NCBI GenBank assembly: GCA_001600455.1
Contig: BCKC01000010.1
Span: forward strand, 316,144 to 380,143
Direction: 5' to 3'
Length of the DNA: 64,000 nt
From: Endocalyx cinctus
Taxonomy: Eukaryota > Ascomycota > Sordariomycetes > Amphisphaeriales > Apiosporaceae
Positions within the stretch are counted from its first letter, which is position 1; every line of letters starts with the position of its first letter. The notes under the pieces were generated by a model. The model saw only the letters and a list, made by a program, of their open reading frames with translations. It had not been told where the DNA came from and did not search any database. Shown here piece by piece: positions 22,293 through 34,708 of the stretch. The position numbers and the translations under genes were made by a program.

Positions 22293-23558
22293 TTTGAATG
22301 GTAGGTAATTAAAAAAAAAAATTGCCGGTTTATATATTTTGGTAGTTAGAGAGAAGGTGTAATATAGCAAAATAACCGGCCGGCGGTAAACGAGGGAATG
22401 GAAAGAACGGGTGGATGTGTGGGATTTTAGATTTGGAAGACTGGCTTAAGGAAAGGGAAGGGGAAAAGAATCCATAAGTTGAGACGAGAACGCGCTCTTT
22501 TATATGTAAAATGGAAACTTGACACCCTCGTCAACCCATTTGGGGGGGCATCACCGCCTCGGATATGGTGCCGAACTTTGCGCATGGAACAGCGCGCTTC
22601 ACGATACCGAATTCAGGAGGTACCTTACCTTGTGCGACCATTCGAGACGTTTCTTCCTCCTGCGAAGCTGCGACGGGTTACTACCCTGGTCCAGGTAGGA
22701 GATGGACCATCTTCTCCACACTGCCTAACCCCAATTGAGGTGGTTTCCAACTTTGCTTCAACCCATTGAGGCTGGTTCACGATCATATGTATCCACAATG
22801 GAGTCTTGACAATTCGAGACAAAGTTGACGCGCCGTGGTCTTTTGATAACATGAGACGGACAAGGGTGGAAGTAGGGTCACATTCCTGGGCGAATATTGG
22901 ATTTACACAAGGGGAGGGTTATATCTCATATACACTATAACTCCTCCAGACCAAGGTCATTTCTTATTGCGGTGTACACAGTAAAGTACTTTACCTAATC
23001 CAGTGTATTACTTGATATATGCGAGCTATTATGATTAACTTTCGTCCCTTTTTTTGAGGGTTTTTGTCGACTTTCTGCAGTTTCAATTATTCAATAATTA
23101 CTGACGAAGAAAAATTAGGTACATGATCCCTGTCAGGATCGTCTCGAATTTTCGAAACAGACAAGCCACAAGAGACTTGAATGCTACATATCATACACAA
23201 AATAGTTGAAATTCTTCTTAAATCGTTGCAGACTGTCATCAGGACCCGACTGTCATCCTCGGGTGCGGGGATAGCTGGTATTAGTATAGGTATATATATA
23301 AAAAGCGACGGAAGCTAAGTTTGAAGGACGTTGTTTGTATTTTAATATGAGAGGTAAATCAGCCCACGAAAGACTCAGTGAAGTAAACATCAAGGTCATA
23401 TCATTAGATAAAAATATTAGATGAAATATTTCGAGCATCGATAACATCTTCCATATCAAGTCTAAGGTTCGTCACTCATTAATATCCCTCCCGGAGGGAA
23501 ATGGGAAAAAAGGAGAAGAAAAGGATCGATTTCAGAGACCCGCTCGTTAGGCTCACCG
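22293..23558. other. Intergenic between two minus-strand genes
   Basis: About 1.27 kb. The part next to 22293 should be the promoter of the secreted protein, the part near 23558 the 3' flank of the CorA-like gene. Only short family-less frames are present. Confidence 0.65.
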
Positions 23559-25917
23559 TCAACACGGCAGTCCCCCTTCCCCATTTAAAATTTCTGACCC
23601 GTCATTACTCAAATCCGGCATCATACTATTCTTCCATCTCGGCTTGTTGTAACATTCCAGCAATTTTCTGTATAGCCACGAAGCGGCCTTTCTGCATCGT
23701 CTCCATTTTAACAACGAGTCGAGGAACAACCAGATGATCGCATGGAGGGTAAATACCGATATTACGAATGTAGTCGGTCGTTGAGGAACGGGTACAAACC
23801 CGTCCCTGGTGCTGAATAGGCTCGCGGAGATGCTAAGAGGGAGCGAATGCTGTGTTCGCCTTCTTATTAGCATTGAGAAGATTGCCCAAGGATGTCATGC
23901 TGCGCTACTTACAAAGGTGATCCATGTCAGCACTTTCAGATCTTCGGCCGTCTCTTGTTGGGAGATGGCAGATTTGTTGCTTTCGTGAGCAAAGTATAAC
24001 TTGAGCTATTGATAATGAACCGGTGTTAGCTCTCGGCCTATATTTTTGCATGGTAAAATAAATTCCTGTATCTTACATTTCGAGGCACGTTTCCGCACAG
24101 TTCTTCGTACAGAGATTTAAGCTTCTTAAGCCAAATTTGGAGCTCTTCAAAGTCTTTATCTATTGCGCAAAGATTCTGGATGTCGGGTTCACCTATGTTC
24201 ATGTCGGATCCGTCCGCCACGAAGCAGTAAATATCGCCACCACAGAATGAACTCCAGGCCCCAATCTGGCTTTCAAGCATTTCAATTAGTTTCTTGAGAA
24301 GGTCAGCTGTTCTCTGAGTCCATATCATGAATTCTTGAACTTGCTCGCTTCTTCTCTCGTCGGCGCTTCTAAATATTTTTGATCTGATATGCTCCTTAAT
24401 ACTATGTTCTTGGTTTCCTTCCGCATCCTTTGACGTGTCAACTTGAGACTTTTGTAAATATCGATCTATCTGTTGGATTTATTGTTAATTTGTCAGAAAA
24501 ATAAAATCTTATCTCCAACAACTAGTTTAAAAGAACAGATAAAATTCAAGTCAAGTGTAAGAAAGGTGAGACGTGACGTACCGCTTGCTTAATGTCTCGT
24601 TGCATTTTGTTGATGATCGGCTTGCACTCCGTTTTTATTTGTTTTATACGGGGTTCAAGAACTGTGATCAAGTATTCCCGTGCCTCGATCGGACGATCCC
24701 ACAAGACCTTTCCCTCCGCCAATGGATCTAATACGACACGATCATCGCATTCTCCCACGTAATTTGACAACAAATCCATTTCTTCTGGGTCATCATAGTA
24801 ATTGTCAACAAAGAAATACGCAGTGAATATTGAGTTGTCCGGACCAGTGATAACACAAGAAACTTGAGATTCGCATAGATACACTTTTTCCTGATCTTTT
24901 GATTCTTCGTCTTGAAAAATTTGATCAAGGAAAGATATATCTTCTACTTGTCTTACTGAAGTTCCATCGACATACTTTCGTTGATCCTCAATACATCTTG
25001 CAGTTTTTCTCATAACATAGTAAGGGAAGTGAAATTCGAGTACAAAATAGGCTAGACCACGAGGCTATGAGCAAAATATTGATTTAGCAAAATCTGATTT
25101 GATTTCAAGGATTTAAAACAGCTCACGTTGGTCGTTACTCTCATAACTGAGTGTGATTCAAGGTATCGGTACACAAACTCCCTCAAGGCTTCACATTGTG
25201 CTCTTGGTACGGTGAGGGCTAATGTCAAAATAGCCCACTTAGTTGGGTTAGGGATAAAGCTACGTTGAATAAACTTAGCAGCGTATCAATGTACCATTTA
25301 ATTGGGTTTGAACGTACATATATCTTTTCTCTGCGTCTGGTAGCGCTATCTCGGATTGAGCTGACCGATGTCGGCGCGATGTTGTTGCATCTGAAGGAGT
25401 GGCCGAGTTTTGCCCTATTTGTATCTGGCTGAACCTCTAGTCTAGTGTAAGGGGCGGTGCCCTATGCGTCAAGTTGGGTGTGTTATGGAAACCAAAATAC
25501 CTCTTTTAAGAACATCTCGTACAGCTCAGGAGCATTGTAGGCTCGTGGGTGACCTCGTCGCCCACCATTAGAATCGCATTCGTTTAAAAACGCTATTCGC
25601 CTAAGTCGATCTTTGTCATCAGGTCGGTCAATCACCGGGATAGTCTCGTTGCTCCTTGTTGGTGTTCCAAATAAATTTTCTAGGAATACTGCATTTCCAG
25701 AAAAGCTCCGGATTTTATCCAACTGGTATTCAGAAGGAAACGGATCACCAGGGTCCAAGAAAGACTCGAAACTTCTGGGCTTGGCATTATGTTCTCGGAC
25801 AATTTCCACCCATGGTCGGCTAAATTCCCGATACGTGATACTTCGACGTTTTCTGAACTCGGGGTTCCATCTATAAAGTATTGAGGGAAGACGGGCTGTA
25901 CCAAGGCGTGGTTCCAT
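23559..25917 (-). CDS. CorA-like (MIT superfamily) membrane protein
   Basis: Seven exons on the minus strand (25917-25501, 25436-25318, 25259-25127, 25064-24582, 24469-24077, 24005-23913, 23849-23559) join in frame to 642 residues; every intron has GT-AG ends. The first exon is a soluble domain beginning MEPRLGTARLPSILYRW, found in many copies in filamentous ascomycetes. Then come a beta-rich segment (FVLEFHFPYYVMRK), a long helical stretch, the hinge KSAISQQETAEDLKVLTWITF and two transmembrane helices near residues 535-560 and 572-592 (TTFVISVFTLHAIIWLFLDSLL). The two C-terminal helices preceded by a long helix are the CorA fold, which forms pentameric Mg2+ channels. The hallmark GMN motif after helix 1 is missing; the loop reads STRDGF instead. 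It is therefore better called CorA-like than a proven Mg2+ transporter. Confidence 0.85.
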
Positions 25918-26179
25918 ATGGGAATAAAGTCAGATCAGGTAGATTATATGCTACGAGTCTCATGGTTCGCGGCCCAATTTTGGTGATATTAACTCAGTAT
26001 CTGATGTGTAGTTAGGCAGTGTACATTACAGTCTCTACCATGAAAAGATTTCTCAGACAAACCATATATATATTTCCCATCTCCCCCTATCTTCGCCTTA
26101 CCGACGCCGATCTATTTCATGATAACTGGTATATAAGGCAAGGATTATTCCAACATTGCTCGCTAAATATAATACTTAC
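25918..26179. other. Promoter side of CorA-like gene
   Basis: About 260 bp upstream of the CorA-like start. No gene recognised. Confidence 0.5.
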
Positions 26180-26650
26180 CATGGCCATCCAGTCACAGCA
26201 CGACCCGATATCGCCTGTAAACTTTTCTGCTGCATCGGAAAGCGCCGAGTTAGTTGACCGGGCTACTAATATAAACTTACTTCGCCTCAGTCATAATAGA
26301 CACATGGCTCCAGTGCTGAAGGGCGAACGATTCTGCGCGGGGCGCAAGCCTTTCCAGGAAGCTTCGTCAATCACATGAACAATAATTTCAAATGTAACTG
26401 GGTGCAGATCTTCTGAGAGTAAGGTTACACAAAAATGGGCTCCGCCTACTTCACTAATATTGGTATATAGGATGCGGCTGAACTTGCAAACTGTAACGTT
26501 TTCTAAAATTCGAATCAGATGACCAAGCATATTGCCAGTGAGATTCACGATATATCCGAGATCTCGATCACCCCAGATAATCATTAATCTCTTCCCGTAG
26601 TTGCGGCATGGCATTTCAATGTGAGGCAGCGAATTATCCTTACAGAAACC
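26180..26650 (-). pseudogene. Decayed protein-coding segment, unknown family
   Basis: An open frame of 107 residues (26614-26291) reads as plausible protein (IIWGDRDLGYIVNLTGNMLG). Just downstream, other frames also look coding: one contains ERLAPRAESFALQHWSHV, another GDIGSCCDWMAM before a GTAAGT. A good intron can be drawn at about 26291-26240 (donor GTAAGT, branch CAACTAAC, acceptor GATGCAG), but the frames on its two sides do not agree. That pattern suggests an old gene carrying indels. I do not recognise the family. Confidence 0.35.
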
Positions 26651-27670
26651 TCTGCGAGGACCAGAAAGAAAAAGAAAAAGAAAACCTATACGTAGTAGTT
26701 GCAGGATGTCTTCCCCCCACGTAGTCTGTCAATTGACAATTATCTTTCTTCCTTCATCTATTCGTCGATTTTCAATGCATGACTAACTCATTAAGACAGA
26801 TTGTCCAATGAAAGATCAACTAATTATGGTTTTCTTAGGGCTGGTCTCACCGATGTTGCAACCTCTTCATGTCTTATAGAATAATCCATTATTGGGTATC
26901 AAATAAGAATATATCAAAATTCATCAAGTCAAGCGAATATAATGCATATCAGCACTCCGAAATGAGGTCATCGAACGAGGCAACCACATGCATATAGGCC
27001 TAAATACAACCATGATCTCACCCTTTATCCGGGCGCTTTTAGGTAGTATTAGGCTAACAGCGATGGAACTCATCAATATACTACCCTGTGGGCTTCTACT
27101 AATTCAATATATCGAGGTTAGCTCCAATAAGCTGAGAGTAACTTTCTACTTGCATGAATTTTGTTTTATGAGGACATGAAGTAACTTAAGAAAGATGCTC
27201 GTCCGTAGCATTAGTTATGTGGTGATATACATAGTCATAAGATTTGATAGGTTAATGCGCCCTTGTTTTGTAAATTTCCTGAGTTCGCTCTGTTTTTCTT
27301 CGACAGAGCCTCAAGATAAAGCATTTTGACCCTTTGTCTATAGGAGTTTTGAGGAAATGCCATCACACCCCCTTTCCATTTTGCTGTACCTATTATTCAT
27401 ATGTTTTCCTGAGAATCTTTACTATTACATTATTTGATTCCATAAAGCTTAGAGTATTCCACATAGAAGCAGACAAATCGACAAGGAGATATTATGCAAG
27501 TTAAGTATTGGCTGCGAGTTGGGGCCTAGCAGCAACTAACGAAGCACGGAATTTGATCAATAAAAATGTGAAAGGGCGTAATTAGTTCCACGGGATTAAT
27601 TAGTGGACTTCGTCAGTAACCTCGGCCGGAGTACCACCAAGTATCTACAACGAGGAATCCATTTTCAAAG
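26651..27670. other. AT-rich stretch, no gene seen
   Basis: About 1 kb of AT-rich sequence with only short frames. Nothing recognised. Confidence 0.6.
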
Positions 27671-28166
27671 ATGGACTCTATACAACAAAAACTCCGCCCT
27701 CGTGTTGATGTAATAGCCCTTGCAGAATGGGAAGTACGCTCAAGCGAAAGTCTTAGAGATGGTCCAGTTATTCAACAGGCGTACTGGACTGCCCGGCAGA
27801 GACCTAGGGGATTTGATACATGGCCAAACGAATTTATCAGTTTTGAAAGAATTATTGGGTACAGCTTTTTTGGAATCGTTCTGAAGTTCTCTTACTTTGA
27901 TCCACAAGATGGGCTGAGAGGAGGAACAGGACCAACAAAGCGGCACAGTGAGTCATTTCTATCTTTCTTCTTTTCCACATTACCTTCGTTTTGTTGTCTC
28001 AAATCCGGGTGCAATCCTTATTTCTATTGATTCCTAACTGTCTGAATTGCAATATCACTACCCAAATCCACCGCTCACTCAAGTTTCTGTACTCGCTGTT
28101 GAAGAAAATACTTTTGGAGAGAATACTATTGTGGAGAATAACACTCCACAAGAGAGAAAAAAATAA
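27671..28166 (+). CDS. Hypothetical protein, two exons
   Basis: Exons 27671-27947 and 28084-28166 give 119 residues. The donor is GTGAGTC and the only AG in the expected acceptor window is CTCAAG at 28083, which keeps frame. The N-terminal 90 residues look like real folded protein: ALAEWEVRSSESLRDG, then RPRGFDTWPNEFISFERIIG and SFFGIVLKFSYFDPQDG. The C-terminus is short, acidic and ends in ERKK. No signal peptide or membrane helix. I do not recognise a named domain. The first exon is the trusted part; the second exon is inference. Confidence 0.5.
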
Positions 28167-28353
28167 TGAGTGTCGGTGGCATTTATATTTCTGTTGTACT
28201 TGGTAAAGCAACCTGAATAACAATAATTATCTAGGATCTTAAAGAGGCAGAGTATGTAGTCCAATTAGTGTCCCACGATTTTCCGCAGTTATTGGTAATT
28301 AATTCTCCTAATTACTCAAGCATCTCGGTACATATCGACTCATAACTAATAGA
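28167..28353. other. Short AT-rich gap
   Basis: No feature seen between two tentative genes. Confidence 0.5.
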
Positions 28354-28597
28354 ATGGGCCTTAATAACTCAGCGACCTCGAGTTTCCTCGTTACTGGTAT
28401 GACGGCGGAGGCCATAGATTGTAAGTGATGGCTTTAAGTTTCTATCAAACCGTCACTGTATCTTACGCATGCAATTAGTTAGCAACGTCATCCTGTTAAA
28501 CGTATATATGGACTTAGCCTGCAAGACAAGCGGGGAGATCTCCTTTTGCGCAACACATCCCCACCGCATAGCTGAAATCGCTATGTACCTCGCCCCT
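28354..28597 (+). CDS. Possible coding exons of an unrecognised gene
   Basis: An ATG at 28354 opens 67 bp ending at a GTAAGT donor; an acceptor (CAATTAG) at 28478 restores frame into 119 bp that end at another GTAAGT donor at 28598. The joined 62 codons have no stop and read as plausible protein, for example SNVILLNVYMDL and CKTSGEISFC. A further acceptor (TTTCAG) lies at about 28719, followed by open frames, but I could not choose one with confidence. No family is recognised; it may also be a decayed gene. The support is splice-signal quality and frame continuity only. Confidence 0.28.
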
Positions 28598-31500
28598 GTA
28601 AGTTGAACATCTTAAAGCAACTTGTCTCAGTGACTCAGCATCCTTCAACGCCAAACTCATTAACTACGTGGTAAAAAAAAAACAATTAACTGGGAAATGG
28701 GACGCTGAGATTTCAGAATCACTCTTCTTCGCAAGCAGAGCCAAGGAGCTCGGAAACTAGTTCCAACGGTGAGATATAGGCTACTTACGACACGCCTTTA
28801 CTGGGTGATGATAATTTTGGATACTGCGAAAAAGATCTACAGTATTCGCTCGTTGGCTGCATGGCTCATATACCGTCATACAGGCCGTCGCTCAACGACA
28901 TCGAGAAGGAAGCTGTAGAAAAGTGCAAGTATTTCGCTTCCTTCGACGATTCCAATGCAACTAGGCATTTCTCGGCTTAGCTCTTTGAACAGTCTAAAAG
29001 AGTCGATCCTTGCAACTATATTAAATATAATTATATTAGCGTGATCAATTATTACAGGGACCGTGAGATAATCTCTTAACGTGCCAGCGTGCCTGAATAT
29101 AAGGAACCTGACCGCTGACGAAGACAGCAACATAGGTCAAAGCCGCACAAATATGCAGTTCCAATATCTACGTAATGAACCATGGGATTTGAGGATTTTT
29201 ATGCTTTTAAAGAGAAGCCTTCCCTGCGAAAGTAAAAGGGGTCCTTTGAAAATGTATATTCGGTTGTGTTCATAAATATTAATATGGATTAAATAATTAA
29301 TTTCTACTGTTGCCTTGAAGTAACGTCGATGAGCATTAACCCGGTGAATTCAGCTATATTACCAATTATTAATAATCTCCTAAGTACTCCGTACTCCTGT
29401 AAGAAAGAGGAAGAAAGAGGGGATCTACCGGAGTGAAGGTATAGCATTTATGATACCAGCTAGGTATATGTAAGGATAGGGGCTCAACGATACATTCATT
29501 CCCGGTTCTCTCCTCATACTAAATATATGGTATGGAGGCCGCATATATATATGCACAGTACATCGTAATATTACGTTCACACCAGGGTAGCTGGTACTTA
29601 CCTGGCATCTGACCCCTGAGAACTCCGTAGAGGCCAGTTTGTCAGAGTCGTAGGCCGATTACTATGTAAATTCGATTCACTTCGCAAAGTAATTCCTCTT
29701 GGGTGCTTCGTTTGGTAAGACTTACAAGTATTACCAGAAGCCATAATTAATGTGTTTGAGGACGATTCCTATCATATCAAGTTGACATTGACATCTATCT
29801 GGATGCACCGTCGTTAATAATATAATCATGCAGTGTTTTTATTACGGTAATTGAGACTTGACCAAATTCGTGATAAATAATATCCTCAATGAGTATGTAT
29901 ACCGTAATTTTCCATATTTTGACTTTCAATGGAATCAAATCACTGGTCCGGAAGGTAGTATCAGAATAAAATATCCCTGTGTTGAAATGAAATTAGGAGA
30001 TTGTCTTTCGGGTATAGTAAGTAAATAATGGGAAAGACGCCGAGGTAATGGAAAGAGAAGATAAGAAAAGGAGTATTGAGGAGGTAGGTTATCAACGTGG
30101 AAAAATCTTGTTCTAACCAATTGAAAATAGGATACTCGGAATTCTCTCATTTTAGAGAAAAGAAGCAAAACTACGAAGACGATCTGCAATACGCTTAGCC
30201 GAACTCTGGGAAGATTTCAGCCGACGCGAATCACATGGCGAGTTGAGAAAGTCGTTTCACGCCGATGAATACTGACTGATGATATAGTACCGAGGTTAGC
30301 CTCCGAGAAGACGCTATATCTGGATCTGGAGCTGCTGTGCCTGCGGCCATTCCGGCATGAGCATTGGAACGGAGGACTGCGAGGTATGCGGCGAGCCTCG
30401 TTGTGCGTATTGCCGAGTTCAGAAGATTCGGGCATGAAGGCAACTCGAAATGGGCAATTATACCTTCTGATCACGAATCCCAACCTTCTCCTCTTTGATC
30501 GCTCGGTTTTATCATGTGCTGCAAAAATCCAGCACATTTGATGAATCTCAAACGGTATTACCAACCTTTCGATGGCGGAATTCAACATTGTGGGATATAT
30601 ACTAGATGTGGAGGGATGTGTACATATATTAGATGTACATAAATTGGCTTCATATTTTCCTGTCAGTTATTAGAGATGTACAGGAATTGTTATTTCACTT
30701 TTTAATTGTATTATTACATTCTCAATCATGTCATGGCATCATGTTCTGGAGGTAAATGCCATCAAACTTCTCAAGAGAGGCCTTTCATACACGTGGTGGC
30801 CAATTCCTCAGGGGGTGGCAAATCCGACATCAGTCTAATTCGTCTCCCAATCAATGCACGTAAATATATTTACTCCAAGATATAACATTCCAAGTATGCG
30901 GCTCTTGCCATGCACGACTAAAATATCCGACGTCATTAGTCTCTCTCGTTGCCTTTGAAACGATCGCCTCCTTTGATCGAATGTTCGGTCAAGAGGATAT
31001 ACAGTTTCAACAGACGTTGGCCATAAATTGCGGTATCAGGAGATCTACTGTTCATCGAGTACAGGAATGACAAGTCATATTGCCGGTCGCATCCTTAAGG
31101 TTCATAAAGATAAGCTTTCACGTGCGCGTGCATCCTCGATATCACTCCGCCCAAATATTTCGACAGGTGTTGCATTATAACTGGAGGAGATTAAGGGGCA
31201 TATTGAGCTTTCGTTAGTAAAGGCTCGAAATGCTTCGCCAAATGTTGTGCTAGGTGAAGTAAGGCGTCCACGCTGCAACATGTGCAACACATTGCAGTTT
31301 AATTCAACCATAACTCCTCATAGCATTCGTGCGGTATCCTCTTTGTCACATTGAATCATAAAAGCGAAATATAGACCAAGATACACACGCTATATTTTTA
31401 CATTGCCAAGGATGTATGACGTTACGAAACTATTCAGTGTTTATAAAGATCAGAGCCATATAATTGGCTCGATGAAGTAGGGCATCGAATCGGATGAGGC

Positions 31501-31693
31501 CACAAGGCTGGGGGTAGCAATGAGGGGGGATTCAGGCAACATACCGTCTTATGTTGGAATGATTTCAGCCCAACATGAAGAACATGTATTCTGTGAAACC
31601 CAAATATCCCGTTATCATCTCGTCCAATTTTCATCCAGAATAGAATCTCTAACTTTCTTCGGGCGAAGCTCAAAGCACACTGCGTAATTGACG
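28598..31693. other. AT-rich, gene-poor belt
   Basis: About 3.1 kb without a gene I can defend. Open frames of 60-120 codons exist on the minus strand (29133-28876, 30588-30217, 31311-31102, 31673-31434) but have no motif, splice support or neighbour logic. A GC-richer island around 30290-30480 stands out and may be a remnant of coding sequence. The last 300 bp should hold the promoter of the synthetase gene. Confidence 0.55.
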
Positions 31694-33690
31694 ATGGCGA
31701 CTCGGTCGATACATGGGCTAGAGGAGTTTCTCCTAAGGCTTGGATTAAAAACGCCAGTACCAGTTATCCCGTCATCTGATATCCTCGTTCGCCCAATCGA
31801 CATCTATCGGGCTTACTTGGCTGACACGGCGTCGAGTATTGCGAACTGCAATATCGGACTCGCGCATGATGCGATCCAAAGTGCAAATTCCAAGGTTGAC
31901 GGAGACCTCGCCCTCGTGCTTCCAAAGCTCAAACTTACCGACGAAAAGAAAGACGAGCTTAGATTCGAGAAGCTGAAGATGGTAATTGGTTGGCTTTTCT
32001 AGTTTATCGCACTCCTGCTAACTCATTAGGGTAGTTCAGGTCGCCTTTATTCTCCCTTCCATTCGCTGATGCAGTTCATCTTCGGTTCATGTTCTCTCTA
32101 AAAACACTACCACAACTTATGCTGAATTACGTGAATGATCGCGCGCATCACTATGGCACGTATCAAACAAGCGGTCTGTCTGACGTCAGTATACCAGCTG
32201 ACGCCCGTAAGAAAGTCGTCGTCGAGTTTTCATCCCCTAATCTCGCGTCCGAGTTCACAGCCAATCACCTTCGGAGCACCATACTCGGTGGACAGATATC
32301 CAACATGTACCAGAGTATGGGTTGGGATGTGGTCAGACTGAACTACCTAGGAGATTGGGGCAAAGAAGTCGGTCTCCTGGCTGTTGGCTGGGAGAGATTT
32401 GGGTCGGAGGAATGTTTTAGCAAGGATCCAATGGGGCACCTCTTAGAGGTCTACGAGAAGATCAACGAGTTATTCCAACCAGAAAAAGAGGCTCGCGCGA
32501 AAGTAAAGGAGGCAGGTGGGGACACCGCCGCGGTCGAGGCTCAAGGCATATACGCCGAGAGGGATAGAGTTTTCAAGCTCATGGAGGACGGAGAAACAGG
32601 TGCTATTGCGTTATGGAAGCGTATTCGCGACACCAGCGTTAATTACTACGTGGATGCGTATAAGCGCTTAGAAATACAGTTTGACGAATTCTCGGGAGAA
32701 TCCCAAGTGACCTCCAAATCTGTGGCCGAAGTGGAGGAAAAGTTGAAAGCGAAAGGAGTTTACGAGGAGAGCGAGGGTTCGTGGATCATCGATTACAGCA
32801 AACACGGACCAAAAAACCTCGGAGTAAAGGTCCTCCGGGGTCGCAACGGTAGCACATCTTACCTGCTGAGGGATGTTGCTGCTGTTCTTGACCGGTTCAA
32901 CAAGTATTCATTCGAGAAGATGATATATGTCGTGACCATAGAACAAGATATTCATTTCCAGCAGGTATCCCAGACGCTGCGGTATATGGATCTTGACGAA
33001 ATTGCTGACCGGTTGGAGCATATCAGCTTCGGAAAAGTGTCAGATATATCACAACAGCTTGGTAGAGTTCATCTGCTTGGCGATATTCTTGACCAGTCGG
33101 TCAATGCCATGGGAACCGTTCTCGAAACAAAGCATGACCATCATGATAAGTTCAAAGATCCCGATGCGTCTGCTACCCCGCTGGGGATATCCGCGCTCAT
33201 CTCACAAGACGCACGTATCCGGCGAACGACCAGTTATACTTGTAACATGAAGAAGATCATGTCGTTCGATCCTGGAACAGGCCCATATCTCCAAGCTTGC
33301 TTCGCTAAATTGTCAACCAAGATCGCCGAGCTGGATTCCGAAGACGCAGTCCTAGATAACATCGATTATTCTTACTTAAGGGATTTACCGTGGTCTGATA
33401 TCTTCCGCGTAACGGCGCAATATCCCGATGTCACTGCAGCGGCCTTCAAAGCCCACGAGCCTTCATTCATCCTAGCCTACCTATCCAAATTGAACACTGA
33501 GCTGATGGAGAACTGTCTCTGCGATGATAATAACGATGATGATGACGACGATGACGAGAGTACCGAAGGAGATGAAGCGGAACCAGAATCTCCCGAAGCT
33601 CTCCTTGCCCAAGCTGTCTTATACAAGCATGTGCGACAAGTCCTAAAGAATGGGATGGGATTGCTCGGACTTCCGCCAATTAACACCTAA
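31694..33690 (+). CDS. Arginyl-tRNA synthetase paralogue with altered signature motifs
   Basis: Exons 31694-31981 and 32035-33690 give 647 residues. Intron donor GTAATT, branch GCTAAC, acceptor GGGTAG; this acceptor keeps frame. The protein follows fungal arginyl-tRNA synthetases: an N-terminal domain with DGDLALVLPKLKL, LNYVNDRAHHYGTYQTS, the Rossmann start VVVEFSSPNLA, NHLRSTILGG, LNYLGDWGKEVGLL, the insertion domain, GTGPYLQACFAKLS and an anticodon-binding helical end. Such enzymes charge tRNA-Arg. Two catalytic signatures are changed. The class I HxGH box reads TANH (residues 171-174), and where the family has MSTRKG the sequence reads ISQQLG (about 434-439). A run of seven Asp interrupts the C-terminal domain near 33533-33555, and the usual C-terminal VERM-like end is replaced by PPINT. 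It may be inactive as a charging enzyme or have another role. Confidence 0.85.
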
Positions 33691-34708
33691 AGTACGATAA
33701 TTCACATTTTCTGGTATTATATGTGGTGGTGTAAACACCAGCAAGATTCTCGGAAGCGGATGAGTGTATGTGTACAGATCCATAACTCAATTTGTTTAGG
33801 TTAACTGGCTATTGACGCCATATATTAATTATACGAGGTACCTAGGCTGCTAGGTACTTAAGTACTTAAGTAGTGATTACGCTACTGTAATAGCAAAAGT
33901 TTTCCAGGGATTTAGGTACTATATGTGCTATAATAGTGGTATGCCGAAGTCTCTCAGGTCTACTATAATACTGTGTAATATACCTGTAACCTGAGTATGG
34001 ATCTTACTACAGTACTACTACTGTATAGACCCTTCTGTAAGCTGAGGCCTTTCTGTGCACTACCTAGATAATCTGCAAAGCTTACGTCTAATTTTAGGTA
34101 CATAAGGGAGTCTGGTTGAGGCTGTAAGATTTAACGACTTACTATAACAAAGCCTCTCATATTCCGCGTTATTTATAAATTAGGTAGTGTAATTGGTGTA
34201 AAAATAAGAAAGTAAAATCAATAGTGATAAATAATAGTACTATGTATACTACAATGGACAGGCAAAAGAAAAGAAATGGACGGGAAGCTCTGTGTACCCT
34301 GGGAGAGTGTGATAATGGCTGGAATAGGGACGGCCGTGTATTATTGGATATATGACCTTGAAGGTGTCGAGTTATTCTACAGTATAAATTTCAAAATTTC
34401 ATAAGGGGTAGTAGACGGGCCGAATCCATCGACTCCTGATTTTGTTCCAGGGAGTGATGAGTATGCTACCATTTTATACTTTATATGAGTCAATGGTCTT
34501 ACTTATCTTATTTGATACTGCTGCTTTCATTGTTTCAGCGTGGATATTAACTGAATCTTCGCTTTTAGGAATGTTCTTGCGAATATGCATTGGCATTGGG
34601 GCTTGAACAACCCATGTTGAGATGACCATGCTGATCACACCTAGACTACCTGTCCAAATCCATCTTTCAATGCAACCAATGTGCCCCAGGGTTACTTCCC
34701 GTAAGAAT
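33691..34708. other. Intergenic, convergent 3' flanks, CCTAGG words
   Basis: About 1 kb, AT-rich, with TACCTAGG and AAGTACTTA words at 33838-33872. The open frame 34902-34474 on the minus strand overlaps another frame with better motif content and is not trusted. No gene seen. Confidence 0.6.
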
